This document shows, in pieces, positions 7,169 through 16,530 of a stretch of DNA of 64,000 nucleotides. The translations under genes and the position numbers were made by a program. The stretch covers positions 135,456-199,455 of the forward strand of contig JBBCIU010000004.1 of the NCBI GenBank assembly GCA_037190325.1. Reading direction: 5' to 3'. Source of the DNA: Arctic95D-9 sp037190325 (GTDB lineage: Bacteria > Verrucomicrobiota > Verrucomicrobiia > Verrucomicrobiales > DEV007). The notes under the pieces were generated by a model that saw nothing but the letters and a program-made list of their open reading frames with translations, ran no database searches and was not told the origin of the DNA. The number at the start of each line of letters is the position of its first letter. Within the stretch, counting starts at the first letter, position 1.

Positions 7169-9415
7169 ATGGCAAGAGAGCGGGGTGTCAAAGTGTTGGT
7201 CGATGGGGCGACGAGCGACCTCACTTTCACTTATTTGGTTCCGGAGGGGGTGGAGGTCCGACCCGGGCAGCGCGTGCGCATTCCCCTGCGCAACCGGAAC
7301 GCTCTCGGGACGGTGACGGAACTGGAGTGGATCGAGACCGAATCCATCGCCTATCGTCTCAAGCCCATCCTGGGGACCGTCTCGGACGATCCCTTTCTCA
7401 CGGCGGGGCTGATGAAGCTGGCCGAATGGATCTCCGGCTTCTATCTGGCTCCCATCGAAACCGTGATCCGGACGATGCTCCCGAAGCCTTCGCGCGGGGA
7501 GGAGGAGAAGCGCAAGACGGCGAAATACGTCGAACTGGCAATTTCCCGGGAAGAGGCGGCGCTCGTGGACTTCACCGCCCGCCAAGGCAAGCAGAGGGAG
7601 GCGCTGCAAGTGCTGGTGGAGCGAGGACCGCAAAGCCTCCAGGAGCTCACGGGCTCGTGCGGCCTGTCTCGGTCGGTATTGAAATCCTTGGAGGAACGGG
7701 GGCTCGCCCGCCTCGTCGATCGCGTCGTTTCGCGCGATCCTCTCGACGAGGTGGACTATGTGGTCTCCGATCCGCTGCCCTTGAACGAGGAGCAGTCTGC
7801 CGCGCTCGAGCAGATCACGGATTCGGCGCGCCGCTTGTCGGGCGGGGAGAAAACCCGCCCCATCCTCCTCCATGGGGTCACCGGCAGCGGCAAGACCGAG
7901 GTCTACCTCCAGGCGATCCAGGCCGCCGTCGAGGAGGGGAAAGGGGCCATCGTCCTCGTTCCGGAGATCGCGCTCACCCCCCAGACGGCGGATCGCTTCA
8001 AGCAGCGCTTCGCCGCGATCAAGGATCGCGTCGCGATCCTCCACAGCAACCTCTCCGAAGGCGAGCGGCACGACGAATGGCGCAAGGTGCTGGATCAGAA
8101 AGCCCGCATCGTCATCGGGGCGCGGAGCGCGATCTTCTCGCCGGTGGAGAATCTCGGGCTCATCGTCGTCGACGAGGAGCACGAGAACTCCTACAAGCAG
8201 GACACCGTGCCCCGCTACCAGGCCCGCGATATCGCGGTGGTGAGGGGGCAGCTCGAAGGCTGTCCCGTCGTCCTCGCCAGCGCGACCCCCTCCCTGGAGT
8301 CGTGGAACAATGTCAGGACGGGGAAGTACGAGCTGGCGACGATGCGGCAGCGCGTCGACGACCGCAAGATGCCGCTGATCCGGGTCGTCGACATGCGCGA
8401 CGAGGGGCGGAAAAGCCAGTCGGGCCCCACCATTCTCTCGACGAAGCTCCGCACCGCGATGGAGAGGCGCCTCGCCGAGGGGCAGCAGTCCATCCTCTTT
8501 CTCAACCGACGCGGTTTCGCCCGCAACATCCTCTGCCCCGAATGCGGCTACGTCGCGAACTGCCGCCATTGCAGCACGACGATGACCTTCCACCGCGAAG
8601 ACGACCGTCTCGTCTGCCACATCTGCGGTTTCGCCCAGCTGCCTCCGCGTCAATGCCCCGAGTGCTCCGGTCGCTCCATCGTCAACGCCGGATACGGAAC
8701 CGAACGGGTCGAGGAAGTGCTGCGGCAGGTCTTCTCCACGGCGAGGATCGCCCGGGTCGACACCGATTCGATGAGGAGGAAGAACCAGCTCCGGGACACC
8801 CTCAACGCCTTCCGGGCGAAGAAGATCGACATCCTCCTCGGCACTCAGATGATCGCGAAGGGGCTCGACTTCCCCAATGTGACCCTGGTCGGCGTCCTCA
8901 ACGCCGACGTCGGGCTCCATATTCCGGACATCCGCGCGGGGGAGCGCACCTTCCAGCTCCTCACCCAGGTGGCGGGGAGGGCGGGGCGGGGCGAACTGGA
9001 GGGCGAGGTCGTCGTGCAGACCTACACCCCCCACCATCCGGCGATCCAGTTCGCGCGGCACCACGACTTCGAGGGGTTCGCCGAGCACGAGCTGGAGCTG
9101 CGGCGGCATTTCCTCCATCCGCCCTTCGCCCATCTCGCTCTCGTCACCTCCCGTTCGACCCATCGCGAGCGGGCGGAGTTCTCTTTGAAGACGCTCCACG
9201 GGAGACTCAAGCGCCATCTCCCCGAGGGCATCGTCCTGACCGAGCCGTTGCCGTCTCCGCTCGTGAAATCGCACGACCAATGGCGCTTCCAGATCGTGCT
9301 CAAATCCCCCGGCGCCCGGCTTCTCGCCCGCCATATCCGCGAGACGATGAAGGATCTTTCCTTTCCCGACGATGTCGTCGTCACGGTCGATATCGATCCC
9401 TATTCGATGGCCTGA
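7169..9415 (+). CDS. priA: Primosomal protein N' (replication restart helicase PriA)
   Basis: A 748-residue protein, the usual PriA length. It recognises stalled forks and reloads the replicative helicase. Seen in order: an N-terminal DNA 3'-end-binding domain (about 1-105), Walker A GVTGSGKT (236-243), DEEH box (335-338), SATPS motif III (371-375), and the zinc-binding insert with eight cysteines at 456, 459, 465, 468, 483, 486, 496 and 499, then helicase motifs V/VI (GTQMIAKGLDFPNV and QVAGRAGRG). All catalytic motifs are intact. The gene follows the porin terminator, so it must have its own promoter in the short space 7142-7168 or use readthrough. Confidence 0.96.
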   Translation: MARERGVKVLVDGATSDLTFTYLVPEGVEVRPGQRVRIPLRNRNALGTVTELEWIETESIAYRLKPILGTVSDDPFLTAGLMKLAEWISGFYLAPIETVIRTMLPKPSRGEEEKRKTAKYVELAISREEAALVDFTARQGKQREALQVLVERGPQSLQELTGSCGLSRSVLKSLEERGLARLVDRVVSRDPLDEVDYVVSDPLPLNEEQSAALEQITDSARRLSGGEKTRPILLHGVTGSGKTEVYLQAIQAAVEEGKGAIVLVPEIALTPQTADRFKQRFAAIKDRVAILHSNLSEGERHDEWRKVLDQKARIVIGARSAIFSPVENLGLIVVDEEHENSYKQDTVPRYQARDIAVVRGQLEGCPVVLASATPSLESWNNVRTGKYELATMRQRVDDRKMPLIRVVDMRDEGRKSQSGPTILSTKLRTAMERRLAEGQQSILFLNRRGFARNILCPECGYVANCRHCSTTMTFHREDDRLVCHICGFAQLPPRQCPECSGRSIVNAGYGTERVEEVLRQVFSTARIARVDTDSMRRKNQLRDTLNAFRAKKIDILLGTQMIAKGLDFPNVTLVGVLNADVGLHIPDIRAGERTFQLLTQVAGRAGRGELEGEVVVQTYTPHHPAIQFARHHDFEGFAEHELELRRHFLHPPFAHLALVTSRSTHRERAEFSLKTLHGRLKRHLPEGIVLTEPLPSPLVKSHDQWRFQIVLKSPGARLLARHIRETMKDLSFPDDVVVTVDIDPYSMA

Positions 9416-9483
9416 TGATTTTTTGAACAGTTTTTCAGGGAAAAAGGTTTGCAAATTCCGGACGGACTGAGGACAATCCGGGC

Positions 9484-11037
9484 ATGCCGTTGACCTGCGT
9501 TTTCTCGGGAGCCGTCCATGGCGTGAATGCCGTGCCGGTGGAGGTCGAGGTCAATTCCTCCGATGCCGGAAAAGTCGAGATCAAGCTCGTCGGCCTGCCC
9601 GACGCGGCGGTGCGCGAGAGCATCGACCGCGTCATGACCGCGATCAAGAACAGCGGCCTGCGGTGGCCCGCCAAGGCCATCACCATCAACCTGGCTCCCG
9701 CGGATCTGCGCAAGGAGGGGCCCAGCTTCGATCTCCCCATCGCGATCGGGATGGTCTCACTCGATCCCGAACGCAACGGCGCGCTCACCGAGGGAGCCTT
9801 GAAGAAATGCGCCATGGCCGGGGAGCTCGCCCTCGACGGGCGGGTGCGCCCCATCAAGGGCATCCTGCCCCTGGCTCTCCAGGCAAAGCAGCAGGGCCTG
9901 CGCGCCATCTTCGTGCCGCGCGAGAACGCGGTCGAGGCCAGCATCGTCGAAGGGATCTACGTCTACGGGATCGAGACCCTGCGCGACGCCTACGGACTGC
10001 TCGCCGGAGAGAGCCACATCAAGCCGGAACGGCTCGACCGGGAGGCCTTTTTCCGTTCGAAACAGCAGTACCCCATCGATTTCAACGAGGTGAAGGGGCA
10101 GGCCCATGCCAAGCGCGCCCTCGAGGTGGCGATGGCCGGCGGGCACAATCTCCTCATGCTGGGCAGCCCCGGCACCGGCAAGTCCATGCTCGCGAAGCGC
10201 CTCGTCACCATCCTTCCGGCGATGACCGAGGCGGAGGCGATCGAGACGACGAAGATCCACAGCGTCGCCGGGCTCGTCGATGGGAAGACCAGCTTCCTCG
10301 CGACACGGCCCTTCCGCTCGCCGCACCACACCATCTCCGACGTCGGCCTGCTCGGAGGGAGCAGCCTGCCGACTCCGGGCGAGGTCAGCCTGGCGCACAA
10401 CGGCATCCTCTTCCTCGACGAACTGCCCGAGTTCCGTCGCTCCACTCTCGAAGTGCTGCGGCAGCCGCTCGAGGACGGGCAGGTCACGATTTCCCGGGCG
10501 GCGGGCAAGTTCACCTTTCCGAGCCGGTTCAGCCTAGTGGGGGCAATGAACCCGTGCGCATGTGGCTATCTCGGCGACCCCACCCGGGAATGCCGCTGCT
10601 CGCCGGCCCAGATCGAGAAATATCGCCAGCGCATCAGCGGCCCGCTGCTGGACAGGATCGATCTGCATGTCGACGTGCCGGCCGTCGACTACCGGGAGCT
10701 GCGCTCCGAAAGCGGAGGTGAGTCCTCCGGCGCGATCCGCGAGCGGGTCGAGGAGGCGAGGCAGGTTCAGCTCGCGCGTTTCGTCTCCCATCCCGGCGTG
10801 ATGTGCAACGCCGACATGGGAAGCCGCCTCGTCGCCGAGTTCTGCGTGCTCGACCGGGCAGGCGAGCGAACGCTCGAGCAGGCGATGGAGGCCCTGCATT
10901 TCAGCGCCCGCGCCCACGACCGCATCCTCAAGGTGGCGCGGACGCTCGCCGATCTCGAAGGTTCGCGCGATCTTCGCGAGGTCCATGTCCTCGAGGCGAT
11001 TCAATACCGCACTCTGGACCGGAATCTGTGGCGATGA
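9484..11037 (+). CDS. comM: ComM/YifB family Mg-chelatase-like AAA+ ATPase
   Basis: A 517-residue protein with the N-terminal ComM/ChlI-like domain (about 20-140), the AAA+ core with Walker A GSPGTGKS (227-234) and Walker B ILFLDE (Asp312/Glu313), the family motif RPFRSPHHTIS (275-285), and a cysteine cluster CACGYLGDPTRECRC after the sensor region. ComM homologues are hexameric branch-migration helicases that extend D-loops during natural transformation and general recombination. The length is as expected and nothing is truncated. It starts 68 bases after priA and may be cotranscribed with it. Confidence 0.92.
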   Translation: MPLTCVFSGAVHGVNAVPVEVEVNSSDAGKVEIKLVGLPDAAVRESIDRVMTAIKNSGLRWPAKAITINLAPADLRKEGPSFDLPIAIGMVSLDPERNGALTEGALKKCAMAGELALDGRVRPIKGILPLALQAKQQGLRAIFVPRENAVEASIVEGIYVYGIETLRDAYGLLAGESHIKPERLDREAFFRSKQQYPIDFNEVKGQAHAKRALEVAMAGGHNLLMLGSPGTGKSMLAKRLVTILPAMTEAEAIETTKIHSVAGLVDGKTSFLATRPFRSPHHTISDVGLLGGSSLPTPGEVSLAHNGILFLDELPEFRRSTLEVLRQPLEDGQVTISRAAGKFTFPSRFSLVGAMNPCACGYLGDPTRECRCSPAQIEKYRQRISGPLLDRIDLHVDVPAVDYRELRSESGGESSGAIRERVEEARQVQLARFVSHPGVMCNADMGSRLVAEFCVLDRAGERTLEQAMEALHFSARAHDRILKVARTLADLEGSRDLREVHVLEAIQYRTLDRNLWR

Positions 11038-11124
11038 ACCACTAGGAGGTTCCTCTATGGAGATAGGGGCATCTCCTGCTTCAGCTATCTCCACGATCCT
11101 TGGGAAGCTGCCGAGAAATGCGGG

Positions 11125-11160
11125 GCGCCTCCAGAAATGCATGAGCTCGGGAGGAGGCGC
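11125..11160. terminator. Hairpin between convergent genes
   Basis: GCGCCTCC (11125-11132) pairs with GGAGGCGC (11153-11160) over a 20-base loop, in the short space between the ends of the convergent comM and heme-protein genes. There is no T-run. A second stem (GGAGATAG with CTATCTCC, about 11059-11092) lies just before it. Confidence 0.3.
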
Positions 11161-11179
11161 AGGAATGCACAGAGGATTG

Positions 11180-13693
11180 TCAGGGCTTCGACCGGAGATA
11201 GGCGATGAGGCTCGCGGCCTGGGCCGGGGTGAGCATTTCGCCGAAGTTGTCGGGCATGAGGGAGAGGTTCCGCAAGGTCGTGAAGCTGGCCCGCTTCCGC
11301 AGCAGGGTGCGCTCGCCGCCGCCGGGCAGACGCAGGGTGGCGCTGGTGGGAGAGTCGGAGACGCCGATGCCGACGAGCGTCTCCCCCCGATCCGTCTTCG
11401 CGACGAGGGGTTCGTAGCCGGGGCGCATCGACTCGTGGGGAAAGAAAAGGTCGCGCAGGATCACCTCGGGGGCGCGCTGGAATTCGGCGTCGAGGTCGGG
11501 TCCCACGGCGAAGCCTTCGCCACGGGCCCGGTGGCAGACGGCGCAGAGCCCGGCGAACAGGACGCGGCCCGCCTCGGCCTCGGCCGGCCCGGCCTGCTCC
11601 ACGGCGGCGAGGAAATCGGGGAGACGCGCCTCGATCGCGGCGAGACGGTCGGCCGAAGGCGCGGCGGGTTGGGGCATCACGAGGGGATGGGCGAGCGGCT
11701 TGGCCTCCTCGAGTCCGAGCAGGAGGATCTCGCGAACCTTTTCCGGCGTCGGCGTCTTCGCCACGGCGGCGAGGAGGGATTCGATCTCGGCGGTGCCGCC
11801 GAGGGTGGCGAGGAGTCCGGCGAGATGGGCGAGCACGGGACCGCCGTCGCCCGGCTCCTTCGCGAGGGCGAGGAAAAAGGCCTCCTCCCGGCCCGGCAGC
11901 GAACTGGCGATGGCGGCGTCCATCCACGGGAGCGATCCGTGTTGTCTTGCCAGTCTCAGGAGCGCGTCCTCGGCCTGAGGATCGCGGCTCTGTCCGAGGC
12001 TGAGGGCGGCCTGGAGGGCGAGGGCGGGCGGGAGCGACTCGACGAAGCCGGGCGAAAGGAGGTCGCTCTCGATCCCGCGGGCCTGTTCGAAGTGGTCGGC
12101 ATCGGCGGCGCGCAGGGCGGCGAGGCGTCCGGCTAGATCGCCGCCTTTCCATTCATCGAGGTCGAGGGAGGCGAGGGTCTCGCCCTGCTCGAGGAGGAGA
12201 CGGCGCGCCGTCTTGCGCCGCCAATAGGGCCCCTTGCCCGATTCCGCCTTGAGCGCCTCGCGGTCGAGCCCGGCGAGGGACGGAGCGGGTTCGACGGTGG
12301 CTTTGTCAGGCTCGAGGATCCAGATGCGGCCCCGGTCGTTGCCGTTGACGACGCCGTATTGCTGCTGGAGGTGCCGGGGGATGGCCGAGTAGTCCTCGAT
12401 GATCTCGCGGTAGAAATCGACGATGGCGATGCCGCCCCAGGGAGTGTGCGCGAGCGCGACCGGGTGGAACCACGCGTCGCGCGAGGCGAGGAATTCGCTT
12501 TCCTTCTCGCCCTCTGTCCGCTCCAGCCGCAGGCGCGTTCCCTCGCGGACGATGCGGCTGCGATGGACGAGATTCTGCGCCGGCTCGCAGACGAGGTAGT
12601 CGCCCTGCAATCCCGGAAGGACGTCGTCGCGATACACGAGCGGACCGCAGCCCGAGGTGAAATATCCCGATGCCGCCGCATCGGAGAGGCTACCCTTGCG
12701 GTAGAAGGCGAAATACTCCGCATGCTGCTCGCGCTTCACCCGCCACGGGTGGGCCGGCGCGATGGGATAGACGCGCGTGTCGTCGCTCGCCGGAGCGTCG
12801 AGGACTGGCGCGGGCGCGTTGGGGTTGCGGGCGAGATAGTGCCACGCGATCGGCGTGACGAAGAGCCCCGGATACGTCGTCGTGGTGACGAAGCGGTCGC
12901 CTTCCTCGGTGAAGGCCATGCCGAAGGTGCGCGTGGTGCCGCTGACCGGTTCGATCGCGCTGCCGTCGGCGCGGATGCGGAAATCGCTCGCGGGAAGCTC
13001 GACGGGTTCCGCGAGGCGGGGTCCGGTGATCGTCCCGCCCTCCCAGCCGCGGCCGAAGTAGATCCAGCCGTCCGGTCCCCAGATCGGGGCGTTGATCCGG
13101 CGCTCGAGCGATCCCGTGCCGAAGCCGGTGAAGAGCACCTCGCGCACATCGGGCCGGTTGTCGCCGTCGGTGTCCTTGAGAAAGAGGATGTCGGGCGCGC
13201 AGGCGACGAGGATGCCTCCGTTCGCCGGGACGACTCCGTAGCAGGGCGGCAGGCGGTCGGCCCAGACAATGGCCTCGTCCATCGTGCCGTCGCCGTCGTG
13301 GTCGCGGAGGAGCTTCACGGTGCCGTAGGTGCCGGCTTCGGCTTGCTTCTTCGCCTCCTCGCTCGCCTGGATGCGCCGGACTTCGAGATCGAGCTGCCCG
13401 GTCTTGTTCAGCTCGTCGATGTCGATCTGCCCTTCGAGATTGTAGCCGTGCATTTCGCTGACGAAGAGCCGCCCGGCCTCGTCCCAGCAGATCCCCGACG
13501 GTTCGCGGATGAGCGGTTCGCTCGCGAGGAGACGGATCGCCGTGCCCGGAGGCAGACGGAAGGCCTTCGCGCTCTCCTCCGGCGCGAGCGGCAGCGGCGC
13601 GTCGTCCGGTTTGGGGATTTCCGCGAGGGCGGCCGGGACGACGAGGAAGCCTGCGGCAAGGATCGCGACGAGGTTCGTGAAGCGGATGGCCAT
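11180..13693 (-). CDS. PVC-type heme-binding CxxCH protein (membrane-bound dehydrogenase-like)
   Basis: An 837-residue exported protein. The ATG at 13693 is chosen because it gives a clear signal peptide (MAIRFTNLVAILAAGFLVVPAALA). The N-terminal half is a six-bladed propeller-like domain of the PVC dehydrogenase type (motifs such as FVSEMHGYN and DGDGTMDEA with calcium-like DxDGDG repeats), then a helical HEAT-like region, and a C-terminal cytochrome c domain with CAVCH (about residue 717) and a downstream Met ligand region (LMPDNFGEML). This architecture is expanded in Planctomycetes and Verrucomicrobia and is presumed to oxidise sugars or similar substrates in the periplasm; substrates are not known. 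It is monocistronic, facing away from the tRNA. Confidence 0.9.
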   Translation of the reverse strand: MAIRFTNLVAILAAGFLVVPAALAEIPKPDDAPLPLAPEESAKAFRLPPGTAIRLLASEPLIREPSGICWDEAGRLFVSEMHGYNLEGQIDIDELNKTGQLDLEVRRIQASEEAKKQAEAGTYGTVKLLRDHDGDGTMDEAIVWADRLPPCYGVVPANGGILVACAPDILFLKDTDGDNRPDVREVLFTGFGTGSLERRINAPIWGPDGWIYFGRGWEGGTITGPRLAEPVELPASDFRIRADGSAIEPVSGTTRTFGMAFTEEGDRFVTTTTYPGLFVTPIAWHYLARNPNAPAPVLDAPASDDTRVYPIAPAHPWRVKREQHAEYFAFYRKGSLSDAAASGYFTSGCGPLVYRDDVLPGLQGDYLVCEPAQNLVHRSRIVREGTRLRLERTEGEKESEFLASRDAWFHPVALAHTPWGGIAIVDFYREIIEDYSAIPRHLQQQYGVVNGNDRGRIWILEPDKATVEPAPSLAGLDREALKAESGKGPYWRRKTARRLLLEQGETLASLDLDEWKGGDLAGRLAALRAADADHFEQARGIESDLLSPGFVESLPPALALQAALSLGQSRDPQAEDALLRLARQHGSLPWMDAAIASSLPGREEAFFLALAKEPGDGGPVLAHLAGLLATLGGTAEIESLLAAVAKTPTPEKVREILLLGLEEAKPLAHPLVMPQPAAPSADRLAAIEARLPDFLAAVEQAGPAEAEAGRVLFAGLCAVCHRARGEGFAVGPDLDAEFQRAPEVILRDLFFPHESMRPGYEPLVAKTDRGETLVGIGVSDSPTSATLRLPGGGERTLLRKRASFTTLRNLSLMPDNFGEMLTPAQAASLIAYLRSKP

Positions 13694-14156
13694 GAGCGTT
13701 ACCGTGGGGAATCGATCCGCTCCCGACAAGGGCGCGATCAGGACGGTTGGTTGACTGCCAATGGTTGGTCTCAGGGCGGACTAGGCGTCCCTTCGACGCT
13801 CGGCCGGGGTCGATAGCCCGGCTGCAGATTCCGTCCTCGACGGATGCGTTGGATTGGTTCCAATCCCCCATAGGGAAGCCCAGGCTGATGCGGCCGTCTT
13901 CCATCGTCCGAGGGAGAGGGTGGCGACTTCGCGAGGCAAGGGGGGGCGTTCGGCCCGCACGGCAATCGGACGTCAAAACGACGTTCCTTCCCTGACCGGA
14001 CCGTTCAGGGGCTGCCTTGGGACTCCGAAACGGTAGGGAGGGGCAGAGGGCGGGAGAGCGCAAGATTTGCCCGAAGAATCCGCTTGCGGAGACGGGATTT
14101 TCCATCTATCGATTTCACCCTTCGCGCCGGAGCTTGCTTCGGCTTCGAGAAAAGTC
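13694..14156. other. 463-base intergenic region with no recognised gene
   Basis: Sequence between the heme-protein start and tRNA-Leu. Open frames here have no ribosome-binding site and no recognisable protein sequence. It must contain the promoter of the leftward heme-protein gene and that of the tRNA. I see no convincing consensus promoter or terminator. Confidence 0.5.
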
Positions 14157-14238
14157 GCTCGGGTGGCGGAATTGGTAGACGCGCAAGACTAAGGATCTTG
14201 TGGGGAGACCTGTGGGGGTTCGAGTCCCCCCTCGAGCA
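14157..14238 (+). tRNA. tRNA-Leu, anticodon AAG
   Basis: An 82-base class II tRNA. The acceptor stem is GCTCGGG paired with CTCGAGC (one G-U pair) and the T-arm is GGGGG-TTCGAGT-CCCCC. The anticodon stem is CAAGA/TCTTG around a seven-base loop CTAAGGA, which places AAG at positions 34-36, and a long variable arm follows. CCA is not encoded. An A34 leucine tRNA is unusual in bacteria, which normally use GAG for CUU/CUC codons. The next gene begins 34 bases downstream. Confidence 0.93.
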
Positions 14239-14272
14239 CTTTCTCCGAAAAGGCCGCTAGGTCCCTCTGTCC

Positions 14273-15145
14273 TTGAGCACCTCCTCGAAAGATTCTCCGA
14301 CGGCAATCCTGCTGATCTCCTGCCCCGACCGCGCTGGCATCGTCGCCGCCCTTTCGGCCTTTCTTTTCGAGAACCGGGGCAACATCGTCGACATCGATCA
14401 GCATGTCGATCTGGACGAAGGAGGGTTCTTCATGCGGGTGGAATGGGAGCTCGCCGGCTTTGCCATCGCCCGCGAGGCCATCTCGGCGGCGCTCGCGCCT
14501 CTGGTGGAGCGTTTCGAGATGCGCTGGTCCCTGCATTTCTCCGACGTCGTCCCTCGCGCCGCTCTCTTCGTGACGAAGGACAACCATTGCTTTTACGATC
14601 TCCTTTCGCGCCACGAGAGCGGCGAGCTGCGCATGGACATCCCGTTGATCGTGAGCAACCGGGAGGATCTCCGTCCGGTGGCGGAGCGTTTCGGCATCCC
14701 TTTCCACCACGTTCCGATCACGGCGGAGAGCAAGGCGGCCCAAGAGCTCAGGGAGATCGAAATGCTGCGCGAAGCGGACATCGATTTCGTCGTCCTCGCC
14801 CGCTACATGCAGATCCTCAGTCCTCTGATGACGGCGGCCTTCCCCCACCGGATCATCAACATCCACCATTCCTTCCTCCCCGCCTTTCCCGGGGCGAGGC
14901 CCTACCATTCCGCCCACAAGCGCGGCGTGAAGCTGGTCGGGGCGACGAGCCACTACGTCACCGAGGATCTCGACGAAGGACCGATCATCGCCCAAGGGGT
15001 CACTCCGGTTTCGCACAGCGATTCGGTTCAGGATTTCATCCGGAAGGGCCGGGCTCTGGAGCAGTCCGTGCTGAGCCGCGCGGTCTGGCTCCACCTGAAC
15101 CGCCGCACCCTTGTCCACGCGAACCGCACCATCGTGTTCGGTTGA
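14273..15145 (+). CDS. purU: Formyltetrahydrofolate deformylase (PurU)
   Basis: A 290-residue enzyme that hydrolyses 10-formyl-tetrahydrofolate to formate and tetrahydrofolate, balancing the one-carbon pool and supplying formate for PurT. An N-terminal ACT regulatory domain (about 10-85, starting ILLISCPDRAGIVAAL) is followed by the formyltransferase-like catalytic domain with NIHHSFLPAFPGARPY and GATSHYVTEDLDEGPII, holding the catalytic Asn, His and Asp. The first codon is TTG at 14273, the only start giving the full ACT domain. The gene follows tRNA-Leu closely, suggesting a shared transcript. hisS begins 28 bases after its stop. Confidence 0.93.
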   Translation: MSTSSKDSPTAILLISCPDRAGIVAALSAFLFENRGNIVDIDQHVDLDEGGFFMRVEWELAGFAIAREAISAALAPLVERFEMRWSLHFSDVVPRAALFVTKDNHCFYDLLSRHESGELRMDIPLIVSNREDLRPVAERFGIPFHHVPITAESKAAQELREIEMLREADIDFVVLARYMQILSPLMTAAFPHRIINIHHSFLPAFPGARPYHSAHKRGVKLVGATSHYVTEDLDEGPIIAQGVTPVSHSDSVQDFIRKGRALEQSVLSRAVWLHLNRRTLVHANRTIVFG

Positions 15146-15173
15146 GCTTCGCCTCGACCGGCCGGCCATCACC

Positions 15174-16430
15174 ATGGCGACCCGTTTCCAGACCCTGCCA
15201 GGATTCCGAGACTTCTATCCCGAGGATTGCGCGGTCCGGAACCATGTCTTCGAGACGTGGCGAAAGGTGGCGCGGCGCTACGGCTTCGTCGAATACGAGG
15301 GGCCGATCCTCGAGCCGACCGACCTCTACCGCCGCAAGAGCGGCGCCGAGATCGTGAACCAGCTCTTCTGCTTCGCCGACAAAGGCGAGCGCGACGTCTC
15401 GATGCGCCCGGAGCTGACGCCGACCCTCGCCCGGATGGCGGCGGCGCGGCAGCGCGACTACCGCAAGCCCCTGCGCTGGTTCTCCATCGGACAGTTCTTC
15501 CGCTACGAGAAGCACCAGAAGGGCCGGGGGCGGGAGTTCTATCAGTTCAACTGCGACATCCTCGGCGAGGAGTCGGTTCTGGCGGATGCCGAGCTGATGG
15601 CCCTCGCCATCGACCTGATGCGAGAATTCGGCTTCACCTCCTCGGATTTTCGCATCCGCGTGAGCGACCGAAACGCCTGGACGGAGTTCGCCGCAGGCAA
15701 GGGGCTCGACGAAGCGGGCATCGCGACCTTCCTTCAGGTCATCGACAAGATGGAGCGCACCCCCGAGGAGAAGGTCGTCGAACAGCTCGGCGCTCTCGGG
15801 GTCGGGCTCGGGGAGGTGCGCGCCTTCATTGCCTCGGGGGCGGAGGCTTCGCCCGCGATCCGGCGGATTCTCGCCGATCTCCAGGCGCGGGGGCTGGGCG
15901 AATTCGTCGAGGTGGATCTCGGCATCGTTCGCGGCCTGGCCTACTACACGGGGCCGGTTTTCGAGATCTTCGACATCGGCAAGGGCATGCGTGCCGTGGC
16001 CGGCGGGGGTCGATACGACCAGCTGGTCGGTCTGATCGGCGGCGTGGAGATGGCGGCCTGCGGTTTCGCGATGGGGGACATGGTCATCGCCGATCTGATC
16101 CGCGAGACGGAGGGAACGTCCTCCCGTCTCGCTGCGGCGGTAAAGGAAAGCGCCCGGGTCGATGCCTACGTCGTCCTCGCCGACCCCGCAAAGGAGGCGG
16201 AGGCCGCAAGCATCGTCCAAGAGCTCAGATCCGCCGGGCTTCGCGTCCTGTCTCCCCTGGCGCCGGCGAAGGTGGCGAAGCAGTTCCAAGCCGCCGAGCA
16301 GTCGGGGGCGCGCTATGCCGTGGTCGTGGGAGCGGAGTTTCCCGACCTCACGCTGAGGGATCTGGCCGGGCGCACCGAACGGGCGGTTCGGGCCGACGGG
16401 ATCGCGGCGACGCTGGGGGCGGAGGATTAG
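15174..16430 (+). CDS. hisS: Histidine--tRNA ligase
   Basis: A 418-residue class II aminoacyl-tRNA synthetase. The ATG at 15174 gives the expected beginning (MATRFQTLPGFRDFYPED). Motif 2 is recognisable around SMRPELTPTLARM and FFRYEKHQKGRGREFYQFNCD, the histidine-binding HisA loop as GLAYYTGPVFEIF, and motif 3 as GGGRYDQL followed by GFAMGD; the C-terminal anticodon-binding domain covers roughly 325-418. The gene begins shortly after purU. Length is normal and no key motif is missing. Confidence 0.95.
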   Translation: MATRFQTLPGFRDFYPEDCAVRNHVFETWRKVARRYGFVEYEGPILEPTDLYRRKSGAEIVNQLFCFADKGERDVSMRPELTPTLARMAAARQRDYRKPLRWFSIGQFFRYEKHQKGRGREFYQFNCDILGEESVLADAELMALAIDLMREFGFTSSDFRIRVSDRNAWTEFAAGKGLDEAGIATFLQVIDKMERTPEEKVVEQLGALGVGLGEVRAFIASGAEASPAIRRILADLQARGLGEFVEVDLGIVRGLAYYTGPVFEIFDIGKGMRAVAGGGRYDQLVGLIGGVEMAACGFAMGDMVIADLIRETEGTSSRLAAAVKESARVDAYVVLADPAKEAEAASIVQELRSAGLRVLSPLAPAKVAKQFQAAEQSGARYAVVVGAEFPDLTLRDLAGRTERAVRADGIAATLGAED

Positions 16431-16530
16431 CCCGAACGGACTACCGCCCCGAGGGAGTTTTCGGTTTCGGTGGGTCCGCATTCTGCTAGATTTAGCGGTC
16501 CGCGTTTGACGTGCGTGGGCGCCCAGCGCC

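Noticed and set aside
7094..9454. A 786-codon reverse frame opposite priA
   Set aside because: Shadow of priA in GC-rich DNA, with no signal or domain; priA shows every expected motif.
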